Notes: a model not told the origin generated them from the letters alone. 7,972 nucleotides of DNA from an uncultured Clostridia bacterium (GCA_946402595.1 CAMIWY010000056.1:1-7972), one strand, 5' to 3'; counted from the first letter of the stretch, positions 1-7,145 are shown. Program-made: numbers and translations.

Positions 1-58
1 TTACAGGGAATGATGATCCGCTTTATTGTTAACCAAAATCACAATTTTTTTTTTAGAA

Positions 59-87
59 TTGAAAAGGAAAAAACATGGACTTATAAT
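59..87 (+). promoter_or_regulatory. Sigma-A-type promoter of the alpha-glucan cluster
   Basis: TTGAAA at 59-64 and TATAAT at 82-87 are separated by exactly 17 bp, close to the vegetative sigma-A consensus. The T-tract at 46-54 just upstream could act as an UP-like element. The predicted transcript would start near 93-95 and carry a leader of about 50 nt before the binding-protein ATG at 147. A second TATAAT lies at 113-118 but has no convincing -35 box at the right distance, so it is less likely to be used. The promoter call is inferred from consensus match and position. Confidence 0.75.
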
Positions 88-92
88 ACGTT

Positions 93-117
93 TTGTAAGC
101 TATCGAAATGCTTATAA
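93..117. promoter_or_regulatory. Operator-like inverted repeat at the transcription start
   Basis: TAAGC (96-100) and GCTTA (110-114) are inverted around a 9-bp spacer. The symmetry continues outward to 93/117 with a single mismatch (G95 opposite T115). The repeat lies just downstream of the -10 box, where a repressor would block initiation, and could also form a small hairpin in the leader. Positions 94-107 match the first seven bases of the catabolite-responsive (cre, CcpA) consensus, but the second half departs from it, so a classical cre is not supported. The regulator is unknown, since none is encoded in the window. Confidence 0.35.
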
Positions 118-146
118 TTGGTATTGGTTTTTTAAGGAGGAATAAC

Positions 147-1457
147 ATGAAGAAGAAATTATTTGTTCTTTTCCTTGCGTTCGCGATGGTATTTGCTTTC
201 GCAGCCTGCGGTGGCGGCGGCGGAAGTGACTCCGGAAGCGATGAGGGAACCGGTTCCGTATACTGGCTGAACATGAAGCCTGAAGCAGATGAAGCACTTC
301 AGGGACTTGCTGCAGCTTATACCGAAGAGACAGGCGTTCCTTGCAAGGTCGTAACAGCTGCATCCGGATCGTACAGCGATACACAGACTGCAGAGATGGC
401 TAAGTCCGAGCCTCCAACGCTATTCAATGTCGGTAACATGAGTGCGCTGAAGGACTGGGAAGACTATTGCCTTACACTGGACGGCACTGATTTCATGAAT
501 GAGCTTACGACCACAGACTTCAATCTGAAGAATGAAGCCGGTGAGACAAAGGCGATCGGCTGGATCTATGAGTCTTACGGTATCATCACCAACAAGGCTC
601 TTCTGGAGAAGGCAGGTCACTCACTCGATGAGATCAAGGACTTTGATTCCCTGAAGGCTGTTGCAGACGATATCCACGCACGCGCAGGCGAGCTCGGATT
701 CGATGCATTTACTTCAGCCGGTCTTGATGACTCTTCATCCTGGAGATTCTCAGGCCACCTGGCCAACATGCCGCTCTTCTATGAGTTCCGTGATGACGGA
801 ATCACAGACAAGCCGGCTGAGATCAAGGGAACTTACATGGACAACTTCAAGAAGATCTGGGATCTCTACATCACAGATTCCGCTCAGGATCCTACATCCC
901 TGACAACTGCTACAGGCGACCAGGCTGAGGCTGAGTTCGGCGAAGGCAAAGCCGTATTCTATCAGAATGGTACATGGGAGTGGGCTAACCTCACAGCAGA
1001 CAAGTTCCAGATGAATCCTGATGATATCACAATGATCCCGATCTACTGCGGCGTTGACGGCGAAGAGAAGGCCGGCCTGTGCTCCGGTACAGAGAACTGC
1101 CTCGCAGTAAACAGTCAAGCTTCCGAGGCTAATCAGCAGGCTACACTCGACTTCCTGAAATGGTGTGTAACATCCGACAAGGGAATCGAAGTACTCAGCT
1201 CGATCGGCGACATCCCGTTCAAGAAGGCTCCTGAGTCGGCAAACGGATTCTCCAGGGCCGGTGCTGAAATGCTCGCTAACGGCAACTACGCCTGCACATG
1301 GGCATTCAACTTCACACCAAACGTAGACAGCTTCCGTGCTACACTCGTGACTGCTCTTGCAGCTTACTCTGCAGATCAGTCCGATGCTAACTGGGATGGC
1401 GTTGTTAAGGCGTTCGTTGACGGCTGGGCTTACGAGTACGGTGTAGAGAACAACTAA
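147..1457 (+). CDS. Carbohydrate ABC transporter substrate-binding lipoprotein (maltodextrin-type)
   Basis: Extracellular solute-binding protein of the MalE-like family 1, 436 aa, expected to capture an oligosaccharide and deliver it to the two permeases encoded next. The start at 147 is chosen because AAGGAGG (134-140) lies 6 nt upstream and a typical signal peptide follows at once: MKKK, then a hydrophobic run to about residue 20, then Cys21 in FAAC. This is a lipobox with an unusual Phe at -3. An in-frame ATG at 108 would add 13 residues in front of the signal and has no ribosome binding site. After Cys21 comes a Gly/Ser/Asp-rich tether (about 22-34), then the globular domain. The length is normal for the family. 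Substrate specificity is inferred from the neighbouring malQ; binding residues cannot be assigned by eye, so other alpha-glucosides remain possible. Confidence 0.92.
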   Translation: MKKKLFVLFLAFAMVFAFAACGGGGGSDSGSDEGTGSVYWLNMKPEADEALQGLAAAYTEETGVPCKVVTAASGSYSDTQTAEMAKSEPPTLFNVGNMSALKDWEDYCLTLDGTDFMNELTTTDFNLKNEAGETKAIGWIYESYGIITNKALLEKAGHSLDEIKDFDSLKAVADDIHARAGELGFDAFTSAGLDDSSSWRFSGHLANMPLFYEFRDDGITDKPAEIKGTYMDNFKKIWDLYITDSAQDPTSLTTATGDQAEAEFGEGKAVFYQNGTWEWANLTADKFQMNPDDITMIPIYCGVDGEEKAGLCSGTENCLAVNSQASEANQQATLDFLKWCVTSDKGIEVLSSIGDIPFKKAPESANGFSRAGAEMLANGNYACTWAFNFTPNVDSFRATLVTALAAYSADQSDANWDGVVKAFVDGWAYEYGVENN

Positions 1458-1491
1458 TACTCACTCCTTTTAGCTGATAGCTAATAAATGA

Positions 1492-1527
1492 CAGGGGCGG
1501 GCAATACTCGCCTGCCCCTGCTTTTTT
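1492..1527 (+). terminator. Strong intrinsic terminator between binding protein and permease genes
   Basis: An 11-bp stem (1492-1502 with 1510-1520, one G-U pair) closes a 7-nt loop and is followed by TTTTTT at 1522-1527. This is a textbook Rho-independent terminator, 34 bp after the binding-protein stop. The next gene starts 34 bp later and no good promoter is visible between them. Partial read-through into the permeases is therefore the likely arrangement, giving much more binding protein than membrane complex. Confidence 0.9.
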
Positions 1528-1561
1528 ATAAAAGCTTATAGGTAATCAAAAGAGAAAGGAG

Positions 1562-2488
1562 ATGAGCGTTTTGCGCAAAAAGAAAAAGAAACACGATCAC
1601 TCCACCGTGAACAGTGTTCTGATCCGCAGACCGATACAGCGCTGCTTTCCGCTGTTCATACTCCCGACATTTGCATGCTTTGTTATTGGCTTCGTATGGC
1701 CTTTCCTTCAGGGTATTTATCTCAGCTTCTGCACTTTCAATACTCCAAGGGATGCAAAGTGGGTAGGATTCCAGAACTATGTCAGAGCATTTACTGATGT
1801 CGGATTCCGTCATGCTTTCTGGAATACGGCGGCATTCGCGGTAGTTTCGATCATACTCATTAATGTGTTGGCGTTTTTCATCGCTTACGCATTGACTCAG
1901 CATATTAAAGGAGCAAACCTGTTCCGTACGGTGTTCTTCATGCCTAACCTCATCGGAGGCGTCGTACTTGGATACATATGGTCGATGATCTTCGATGCCA
2001 TACTTAAAGGCTATAACACATATCTGACAGCTAACGCCACATACGGTTTCTGGGGACTGGTCATACTCGTGGCATGGCAGCAGATAGGATATATGATGAT
2101 CATCTACATCGCAGGTCTTCAGGCTGTTCCGGGCGACATGCTGGAAGCTGCAAAGATAGACGGCGCTACCGGCTGGCAGACTCTTACAAGAGTCATCATA
2201 CCTAATGTGATGCCGTCGATCACCATTTGCACATTCCTGACGCTGACGAATTCATTCAAACTGTTCGACCAGAACTTAGCTTTGACCGGAGGAGCTCCTT
2301 CAGTCATGCTTGAGAACACCAAGGTCAACATGACAGAGCTGCTCGCGCTGAATATCTTCTCAACATACAACATCAATAAGAATTATCACGGTGCCGCACA
2401 GGCTAAGGCCGTGGTATTCTTCATTCTTGTTGCGGTGCTGGCACTCGCTCAGCAGAGAGCTACCAGGAGCAAGGAGGTGCAGCAATGA
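1562..2488 (+). CDS. Sugar ABC transporter permease, MalF/MsmF type
   Basis: Inner-membrane permease of the binding-protein-dependent sugar transporter family, 308 aa. A basic N-terminus (RKKKKK, residues 5-10) precedes about six hydrophobic segments, near residues 29-55, 88-112, 120-146, 162-187, 219-240 and 281-298. The cytoplasmic EAA loop, which docks on the ATPase, is clear: EAAKIDGA begins at Glu195, with Gly201 at the conserved position and IIPNVMP following. The start is uncertain. AAAGGAG (1555-1561) touches the ATG at 1562 with no spacing, while an in-frame TTG at 1571 has a 9-nt spacer and would give 305 aa. The stop overlaps the next permease start by 4 bp (ATGA), indicating translational coupling. 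It should form a heterodimer with that neighbour. Confidence 0.93.
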   Translation: MSVLRKKKKKHDHSTVNSVLIRRPIQRCFPLFILPTFACFVIGFVWPFLQGIYLSFCTFNTPRDAKWVGFQNYVRAFTDVGFRHAFWNTAAFAVVSIILINVLAFFIAYALTQHIKGANLFRTVFFMPNLIGGVVLGYIWSMIFDAILKGYNTYLTANATYGFWGLVILVAWQQIGYMMIIYIAGLQAVPGDMLEAAKIDGATGWQTLTRVIIPNVMPSITICTFLTLTNSFKLFDQNLALTGGAPSVMLENTKVNMTELLALNIFSTYNINKNYHGAAQAKAVVFFILVAVLALAQQRATRSKEVQQ

Positions 2489-3342
2489 ATAAAAAGCACA
2501 ATAAGAAATTTACTCCGCTCAGCAAGGTCGTCTCTGCGATATTCGTTGTGCTGTGCATAGCATGGATAATGCCGATCTTCGAGGTAGTAATAAACTCGTT
2601 CAAGTCGAATGCATCAATCAATACAAATGCATTCTCGCTTCCTACTGCAGAAAGCTTTGTAGGATTCGCGAACTACATAAAGGGCATGACTTTCGGTAAT
2701 TATCCGTTCATGAAGTCCGTCGGATACAGCTTTTTCATCACGATTGCTTCGGTATTCCTGATACTGCTGTTCACATCGATGTCTGCATGGTACATTGCCC
2801 GTGTAAACTCAAAATTTGCCAACATTTTCTACTATCTCTGCCTGTTCAGCATGATCGTTCCTTTCCAGATGGTGATGTTCACTCTGACGTTCACGGCAGA
2901 TAATCTGAAGCTGAATACACCTTGGACTATCCCGGTCGTATATCTGGGATTTGGAGCGGGACTTGCGATATTCATGTTTGCGGGCTTCGTAAAAGGCCTG
3001 CCTCTTGAGATAGAGGAGGCGGCCGCGATAGATGGTTGCGGACCGATACGTACGTTCTTCTCAGTAGTCCTGCCTATGCTGAAGCCGACACTTATTTCAG
3101 TCGGCATCCTTGAGACCATGTGGGTGTGGAATGACTACCTGCTCCCGTACCTTGTACTCGACAGGACCAAATACATGACGATCCCTATCCATGTACAGTA
3201 TCTCAAGGGAAGCTACGGCTCGGTAGACCTCGGCGCTACGATGGCGGTAATCATGCTTTCCATGCTGCCAATCATCATCTTCTACATGGCGCTCCAGAAG
3301 CACATCATCAAGGGTGTGGCTGCAGGAGCCGTAAAGGGTTAA
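2485..3342 (+). CDS. Sugar ABC transporter permease, MalG/MsmG type
   Basis: Second membrane subunit of the importer, 285 aa, a usual length for MalG-type permeases. AAGGAGG at 2471-2477 lies 7 nt before the ATG, which overlaps the stop of the upstream permease in an ATGA. Hydrophobic segments lie near residues 14-37, 79-104, 112-136, 147-170, 202-221 and 250-271. The EAA loop begins at Glu178 (EAAAIDGCG, Gly184 conserved) and is followed by VVLPMLKPT, as in CUT1-family permeases. The protein ends in the GAVKG tail common to this subfamily. malQ starts 4 nt after the stop, so the two permeases and malQ are almost certainly one translational block. The substrate is inferred from malQ. Confidence 0.94.
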   Translation: MNKKHNKKFTPLSKVVSAIFVVLCIAWIMPIFEVVINSFKSNASINTNAFSLPTAESFVGFANYIKGMTFGNYPFMKSVGYSFFITIASVFLILLFTSMSAWYIARVNSKFANIFYYLCLFSMIVPFQMVMFTLTFTADNLKLNTPWTIPVVYLGFGAGLAIFMFAGFVKGLPLEIEEAAAIDGCGPIRTFFSVVLPMLKPTLISVGILETMWVWNDYLLPYLVLDRTKYMTIPIHVQYLKGSYGSVDLGATMAVIMLSMLPIIIFYMALQKHIIKGVAAGAVKG

Positions 3343-3346
3343 TCTT

Positions 3347-4843
3347 ATGAAAAATACAGAGCGCACAGCAGGAATACTTATGCCACTATTTTCCATCCCG
3401 TCTCCGTACGGGATCGGGACTCTCGGTCTTGAGGCAAGGAAGTTTGTCGACTTTCTGCACGCCGCGGGACAGAGCTGCTGGCAGATGCTTCCGGTAGGAC
3501 CGATAAGCTACGGAGACTCTCCGTATCAGAGCTTTTCGTCTTACGCCGGCAATCCGTATTATGTGGATCCGGATATCCTGATCGAAGACGGACTGCTGAC
3601 GAAAGAAGAGGTAAGTTCCCCGGATTTCGGACAGGATCCTGAAAAGATCGATTACGGAAAGCTTTACGAGAACAGGATCGGACTGCTCAGAAAGGCAGCC
3701 CGGAGAGGCATTGCCAGAGACAGGGAGGCGTTTTCCGCTTTCATCAGAAAGAAAGCGTGGCTTCCTGATTACGCGCTCTTCATGGCGCTGAAACAGCACT
3801 TCGATTCACGCCCGTGGTTCGAGTGGCCTGATGAGGACATAAGGCTGCACAGACCTGAGGCCTGCGCAAAATGGAGAAGTGAGCTCCGCGAAGAAGTGGA
3901 AATGTATGAATACATACAGTTCCTTTTCTATCGCCAGTGGGCACAGCTGAAGGCATACGCAAATGATGCCGGCATCTCCATTATCGGTGATCTTCCGATA
4001 TATGTTGCGCTTGATTCCGCAGACGTCTGGGCAGAACCTCACTGGTTCCGGTTGGATGAAAAGAACATTCCCGTAGAGGTTGCCGGAGTTCCGCCTGATA
4101 TGTTCAGCGCGGACGGACAGCTTTGGGGAAACCCGCTGTATGACTGGGATGCAATGGAGGCAGACGGTTTCAGCTGGTGGGTCCGCAGGATAGCCGGTGC
4201 GGGAGAACTGTTCGACAGGATACGCATCGACCACTTCAGAGGGATCGAGAGTTATTTCGCCGTTCCATATGGAGAGACTACCGCACGGAACGGACACTGG
4301 GTCAAGGGACCCGGGATCCGGCTCGTGGACACACTTAAGGAACGTTTCCCGCAGCTTGATTTCATAGCGGAAGACCTTGGCTATTCAACACCTGAGGTCA
4401 GGCAGCTGCTTAAGGAATCAGGATTCCCGGGCATGAAGCTGCTGGTAGCCGCTTTTGACGCCATGAATAACACGGCATTCAGGCCTCATAATTTCGTAAG
4501 CAACTGCATTTGCTATACCGGCACTCATGACAACCACACGCTGGCAGGCTGGCTTGCAATAGCCGGCGAGGAGGAACTGTCAACTGCAAAGCAATACTTC
4601 GGTCTGAACGAAGAGGAAGGCTTCTGCAGGGGAGTCCTCCGCGGGGGCATGAGTTCCGTCGCGAGGCTGTTCATCGCACAGATGCAGGACTGGCTGGAAC
4701 TTGGCGATGAGGCCAGGATAAACGCACCGGGAGTACCTATGGGTAACTGGACCTGGAGGATGAGACCCGGCGCAGCCACAGAAGAACTCGCTGAGGAAAT
4801 ATTAAAAATGACCCGGCTTTACGGCCGGACAGCTCCGGAATAA
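3347..4843 (+). CDS. malQ: 4-alpha-glucanotransferase (amylomaltase, GH77)
   Basis: Cytoplasmic disproportionating enzyme, 498 aa, that transfers alpha-1,4-glucan segments between maltooligosaccharides and releases glucose, so that imported maltodextrins can feed glycolysis and phosphorylases. All GH77 landmarks are present. SIPSPYGIGTLG is at the N-terminus, with the acceptor-side DSPYQSFSSYAGNPYYVD following. IGDLPIYVALDSADVW precedes RIDHFRG with the nucleophile Asp295. FIAEDLG carries the acid/base Glu342, and YTGTHDNHT carries the transition-state stabiliser Asp395. These match the Asp-Glu-Asp triad spacing known from Thermus amylomaltase, and the length fits the short bacterial class rather than the longer E. 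coli type. AAAGGG (3333-3338) lies 8 nt before the ATG. The gene fixes the pathway assignment for the transporter around it. Confidence 0.97.
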   Translation: MKNTERTAGILMPLFSIPSPYGIGTLGLEARKFVDFLHAAGQSCWQMLPVGPISYGDSPYQSFSSYAGNPYYVDPDILIEDGLLTKEEVSSPDFGQDPEKIDYGKLYENRIGLLRKAARRGIARDREAFSAFIRKKAWLPDYALFMALKQHFDSRPWFEWPDEDIRLHRPEACAKWRSELREEVEMYEYIQFLFYRQWAQLKAYANDAGISIIGDLPIYVALDSADVWAEPHWFRLDEKNIPVEVAGVPPDMFSADGQLWGNPLYDWDAMEADGFSWWVRRIAGAGELFDRIRIDHFRGIESYFAVPYGETTARNGHWVKGPGIRLVDTLKERFPQLDFIAEDLGYSTPEVRQLLKESGFPGMKLLVAAFDAMNNTAFRPHNFVSNCICYTGTHDNHTLAGWLAIAGEEELSTAKQYFGLNEEEGFCRGVLRGGMSSVARLFIAQMQDWLELGDEARINAPGVPMGNWTWRMRPGAATEELAEEILKMTRLYGRTAPE

Positions 4844-4897
4844 CTACCAACTAAAGGGCGCCTGATCACTCCACGATCTGATCTTTCGTCCTAAAGA

Positions 4898-4904
4898 AAG
4901 GAGG
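4898..4904 (+). promoter_or_regulatory. Stranded Shine-Dalgarno sequence ahead of the ATPase gene
   Basis: AAGGAGG here is as strong as the sites used by the binding-protein and second permease genes, yet no ATG, GTG or TTG lies 5-12 nt downstream. The bases after it read AACTATCC. The ATPase ATG is 113 nt further on, beyond a GC-rich block. A 5-bp hairpin (CTTTC 4883-4887 with GAAAG 4896-4900) could partly cover it. It appears to be the original ATPase ribosome binding site, now separated from its gene. Confidence 0.6.
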
Positions 4905-4910
4905 AACTAT

Positions 4911-5015
4911 CCGCCGGCTCGCGGTGCGGCAGTGTGGAGACCTGTCGTAATGCGGCGCGTCCCTTGCGGGCGGTCGCGAGGCACTCGGGAGGAGTCCCGT
5001 TTGTCAGGGCTGTAT
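4911..5015 (+). other. GC-rich structured block between ribosome binding site and ATPase start
   Basis: Of the 100 bases at 4911-5010, 72 are G or C, against 27 of 60 in the preceding 4851-4910. Three consecutive hairpins can form. The first pairs 4925-4932 with 4942-4949 (8 bp, two G-U). The second pairs 4952-4962 with 4968-4977 (10 bp, G4957 bulged). The third pairs CGGGA with TCCCG (4986-4999) around a GGAG loop. CTCGCG (4918-4923) can pair instead with CGCGAG (4975-4980), so two folds compete. It resembles no riboswitch or known ncRNA I recognise. It could be a small inserted palindromic element, with TAT at both edges as a possible 3-bp duplication, or a structured leader controlling the ATPase. 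A 26-codon ORF (4950-5030) lies partly inside. Confidence 0.5.
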
Positions 5016-5017
5016 AT

Positions 5018-6175
5018 ATGGCAGAAGTAATCATAAAAGGGTTAAAAAAGGTATATGACAACGAGGTAACTGCAGTCCATGACGTCAACATCGATATCAA
5101 GGACAAGGAGTTCATCGTACTGGTCGGACCATCGGGCTGTGGTAAATCCACAACGCTCCGCATGGTAGCAGGACTTGAGGACATCAGCGGCGGCGAACTT
5201 TATATCGACGGCAAGCTGATGAACGATATCTCGCCTAAGGACCGCGATATCGCAATGGTATTCCAGAGCTATGCTCTGTATCCGCATATGACGGTCCGTG
5301 AGAACATGGCCTTCGCCATGAAGCTGAAAAAGGCTAAACCGGATGAGATCGATAAGAAAGTAAATGAAGTCGCGGAGATCCTCGACATCACACAGTATCT
5401 GGATCGCAGACCAAAGGCTCTGTCCGGCGGTCAGCGGCAGCGTGTTGCTATCGGCCGCGCCATGGTACGTGATCCTAAGGTGTTCCTCATGGACGAGCCT
5501 CTTTCGAATCTCGACGCTAAGCTGAGAAACCAGATGCGTGCTGAGATCATAAAGCTCCGTCAGCGCATCAACACCACGTTTATGTATGTAACGCATGACC
5601 AGACAGAAGCCATGACTCTCGGCGACCGTATCGTTATCATGAAGGATGGATATGTGAACCAGATAGGCACGCCTCGTGATGTGTTCAACAAGCCGGTCAA
5701 CCTGTTTGTTGCGGGATTCATAGGAATGCCTGTGATGAATTTCTTCGAAGGATGCAGGCTGCTGCTTGAGGGCGGAAAGTACTATGCAGAGATACGCGGA
5801 GTAAAATTTGAACTCTCGGACTTCCAGCAGAAAGCGCTTAAGCATAATGGTCAGGCGCCATGCGACATAATTGCGGGTATCCGTCCGCAGCACATCCGTG
5901 TCGGTTCAGGCGAACTTACAGCTGTGATCGAAGTATCCGAACTCCTTGGTTCCGAGTACAACCTCCATGCCCGCAGCGGAGATGATGAGGTCGTAATGGT
6001 CATCCCGACCATCGGACTGGCAGAAGATGTTTCGATGGGAAGCAAGGTGCACTTCGATGTGATGCCTGAGCTCATCCAGCTCTTCGATAAGGAGACAGGA
6101 AAGAACCTCATCTGGTACGATAAGGAATCGGCAGAGGCTCATGCACCTGTATGCAAATCATATGATTTCGAATGA
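5018..6175 (+). CDS. msmK: ABC transporter ATP-binding protein, MsmK/MalK/UgpC type
   Basis: ATPase that powers carbohydrate importers of the CUT1 class, 385 aa, cytoplasmic, acting as a homodimer against the EAA loops of the two permeases. Walker A GPSGCGKST is at 37-45, the Q-loop Gln83 in VFQSYALYPH, the signature LSGGQRQR at 135-142, Walker B VFLMDE at 155-160, the D-loop SNLDAK, and the switch His193 in VTHDQ. A C-terminal regulatory (TOBE/OB) region follows from about 240, with GIRPQHI, as in MalK and MsmK. The start MAEV at 5018 gives the standard family N-terminus. It has only a weak AGGG (5006-5009) 8 nt upstream. A GTG at 4934 is in frame but would add 28 residues translated from the GC-rich block with no homology to the family. 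Such ATPases often serve several sugar importers, so it may not be dedicated to this one. Confidence 0.95.
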   Translation: MAEVIIKGLKKVYDNEVTAVHDVNIDIKDKEFIVLVGPSGCGKSTTLRMVAGLEDISGGELYIDGKLMNDISPKDRDIAMVFQSYALYPHMTVRENMAFAMKLKKAKPDEIDKKVNEVAEILDITQYLDRRPKALSGGQRQRVAIGRAMVRDPKVFLMDEPLSNLDAKLRNQMRAEIIKLRQRINTTFMYVTHDQTEAMTLGDRIVIMKDGYVNQIGTPRDVFNKPVNLFVAGFIGMPVMNFFEGCRLLLEGGKYYAEIRGVKFELSDFQQKALKHNGQAPCDIIAGIRPQHIRVGSGELTAVIEVSELLGSEYNLHARSGDDEVVMVIPTIGLAEDVSMGSKVHFDVMPELIQLFDKETGKNLIWYDKESAEAHAPVCKSYDFE

Positions 6176-6202
6176 TAATCACTTAAAACTGCACAAACAA
6201 AA

Positions 6203-6236
6203 AGGAGGTCTTCCATGAAGACCTCCTCTTTGTTTT
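6203..6236. terminator. Bidirectional intrinsic terminator between convergent genes
   Basis: A perfect 10-bp stem (6203-6212 with 6218-6227) encloses the 5-nt loop CCATG. On the plus strand it is followed by CTTTGTTTT. On the minus strand the preceding AACAAAAA gives the U-rich tail. It lies 27 bp after the ATPase stop, and its right edge overlaps the stop codon (6235-6237) of the convergent membrane-protein gene, so it should end transcription from both sides. Confidence 0.9.
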
Positions 6237-7143
6237 ACAGGTCATCGTCAGTATTGTCCAGAACAGACTCCCTGAAAATTTTCTTCGATAACACGACCGC
6301 CATGCTGCTTACGGCTGCAATAGCGATAACATATACGATCAGACCTGCGGGGATGCCCGCCGCTTCCTGTATTGCACATATGACAGGCTGAGGCGAGACG
6401 TGAAATGGGTTGAGATAAAACATCGCGGCCCAGTCATGTGTGACCGAAGGATGCGCAGCGCGGATCGCAGGCATGACAGGTTCAGCCACTATGTTGATGT
6501 TGAGTGCTATGATGCACTGGATCACGAATAGAACTGCAGAGCCGCGCAGTCCGCGCGGACCGGCATCAGTACAGCCTGTAAAAATAATCAGCAGACTCAT
6601 GAAAAGCAGCAGTCCGTGCCAGATGAAGCCGTGGACTGTAAGAGATATATAAGGCCGCAGTATGTCTTCCGGATAGATAAGAGTTGCCGTGGCACTGATG
6701 AATATGTATCCGCCCATGAAGGTCATGAGTGTGACGCGGGATTCATCCTTAAGGAATGGCAGGAGCATGCAGAGATACATAGGCATAGAGCAGAGCTGAA
6801 ATGGGAAAAACCAGCAGTCGAATGCTCCTTCATTGACAATGTAATAAAGGAAATACTGCTTGTATACTTCCAGGATCAGAAGCAACCAGCCTGTTAAAAC
6901 AAGTGTCTTCCGTACGTTTTTCTCTATGTCGGCACGGCGCGCAAAGAACACAGCAGCCAGTACCGCGAGAACAGCGGTTATAAGAGAGGCGGCGATGTGG
7001 AAGCTGCCGAAAAGCTGAGGGGGTTCCATACGCCATGCGGTCATGTTCAGGACATCGAGTATATTGCTTTCCATAACAAAAATCATACCCTGCATTCCTG
7101 CCAAAAGCAAATCTCTTTTAACTTGAAGATTCAGTCCACCCAT
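6235..7143 (-). CDS. Polytopic membrane protein, YwaF/TMEM164-like (TIGR02206-type)
   Basis: Integral membrane protein of up to 302 aa, with about six to seven hydrophobic segments between residues 47 and 287. The match to the YwaF/TMEM164 group rests on FFPFQLCSMPMYL (Cys118) after a LEVYKQ segment, on a VHGFIWHG segment (His171, His176), and on overall layout and length. Animal TMEM164 is a Cys/His-dependent acyltransferase acting on phospholipids; the bacterial role is not established, so no reaction is assigned. The start is doubtful. The ATG at 7143 has no ribosome binding site and sits 2 bp from a 14-bp palindrome. Downstream ATGs at 7086 (AGGA 9 nt upstream) or 7074 give 283 or 279 aa, nearer the usual family length. 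It is convergent to the sugar cluster and shares only a terminator with it, so a functional link is not implied. Confidence 0.72.
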   Translation of the reverse strand: MGGLNLQVKRDLLLAGMQGMIFVMESNILDVLNMTAWRMEPPQLFGSFHIAASLITAVLAVLAAVFFARRADIEKNVRKTLVLTGWLLLILEVYKQYFLYYIVNEGAFDCWFFPFQLCSMPMYLCMLLPFLKDESRVTLMTFMGGYIFISATATLIYPEDILRPYISLTVHGFIWHGLLLFMSLLIIFTGCTDAGPRGLRGSAVLFVIQCIIALNINIVAEPVMPAIRAAHPSVTHDWAAMFYLNPFHVSPQPVICAIQEAAGIPAGLIVYVIAIAAVSSMAVVLSKKIFRESVLDNTDDDL

Positions 7144-7145
7144 AG

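Noticed and set aside
94..107. Catabolite-responsive (cre) site
   Set aside because: Only the first seven bases fit well. The central CG and the second half do not match, so CcpA binding is not supported.
4812..4828. CCGGC/GCCGG hairpin near the end of malQ as a terminator
   Set aside because: No U-run follows the stem and it lies within the coding sequence.
4911..5015. Known riboswitch, RNase P, SRP or tmRNA in the GC-rich block
   Set aside because: None of the conserved core sequences of these RNAs is visible, and the block is too short for RNase P or tmRNA.
4934..5017. GTG start at 4934 extending the ATPase by 28 residues
   Set aside because: The extension is translated from the GC-rich hairpin block, has no ribosome binding site and is absent from the family, whose proteins normally begin MAEV-like at 5018.
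5042..5893. 283-residue reading frame on the minus strand
   Set aside because: It lies entirely opposite the ATPase gene, whose plus-strand frame has every ABC motif. The minus frame has no ribosome binding site or recognisable domain and is a coding shadow.
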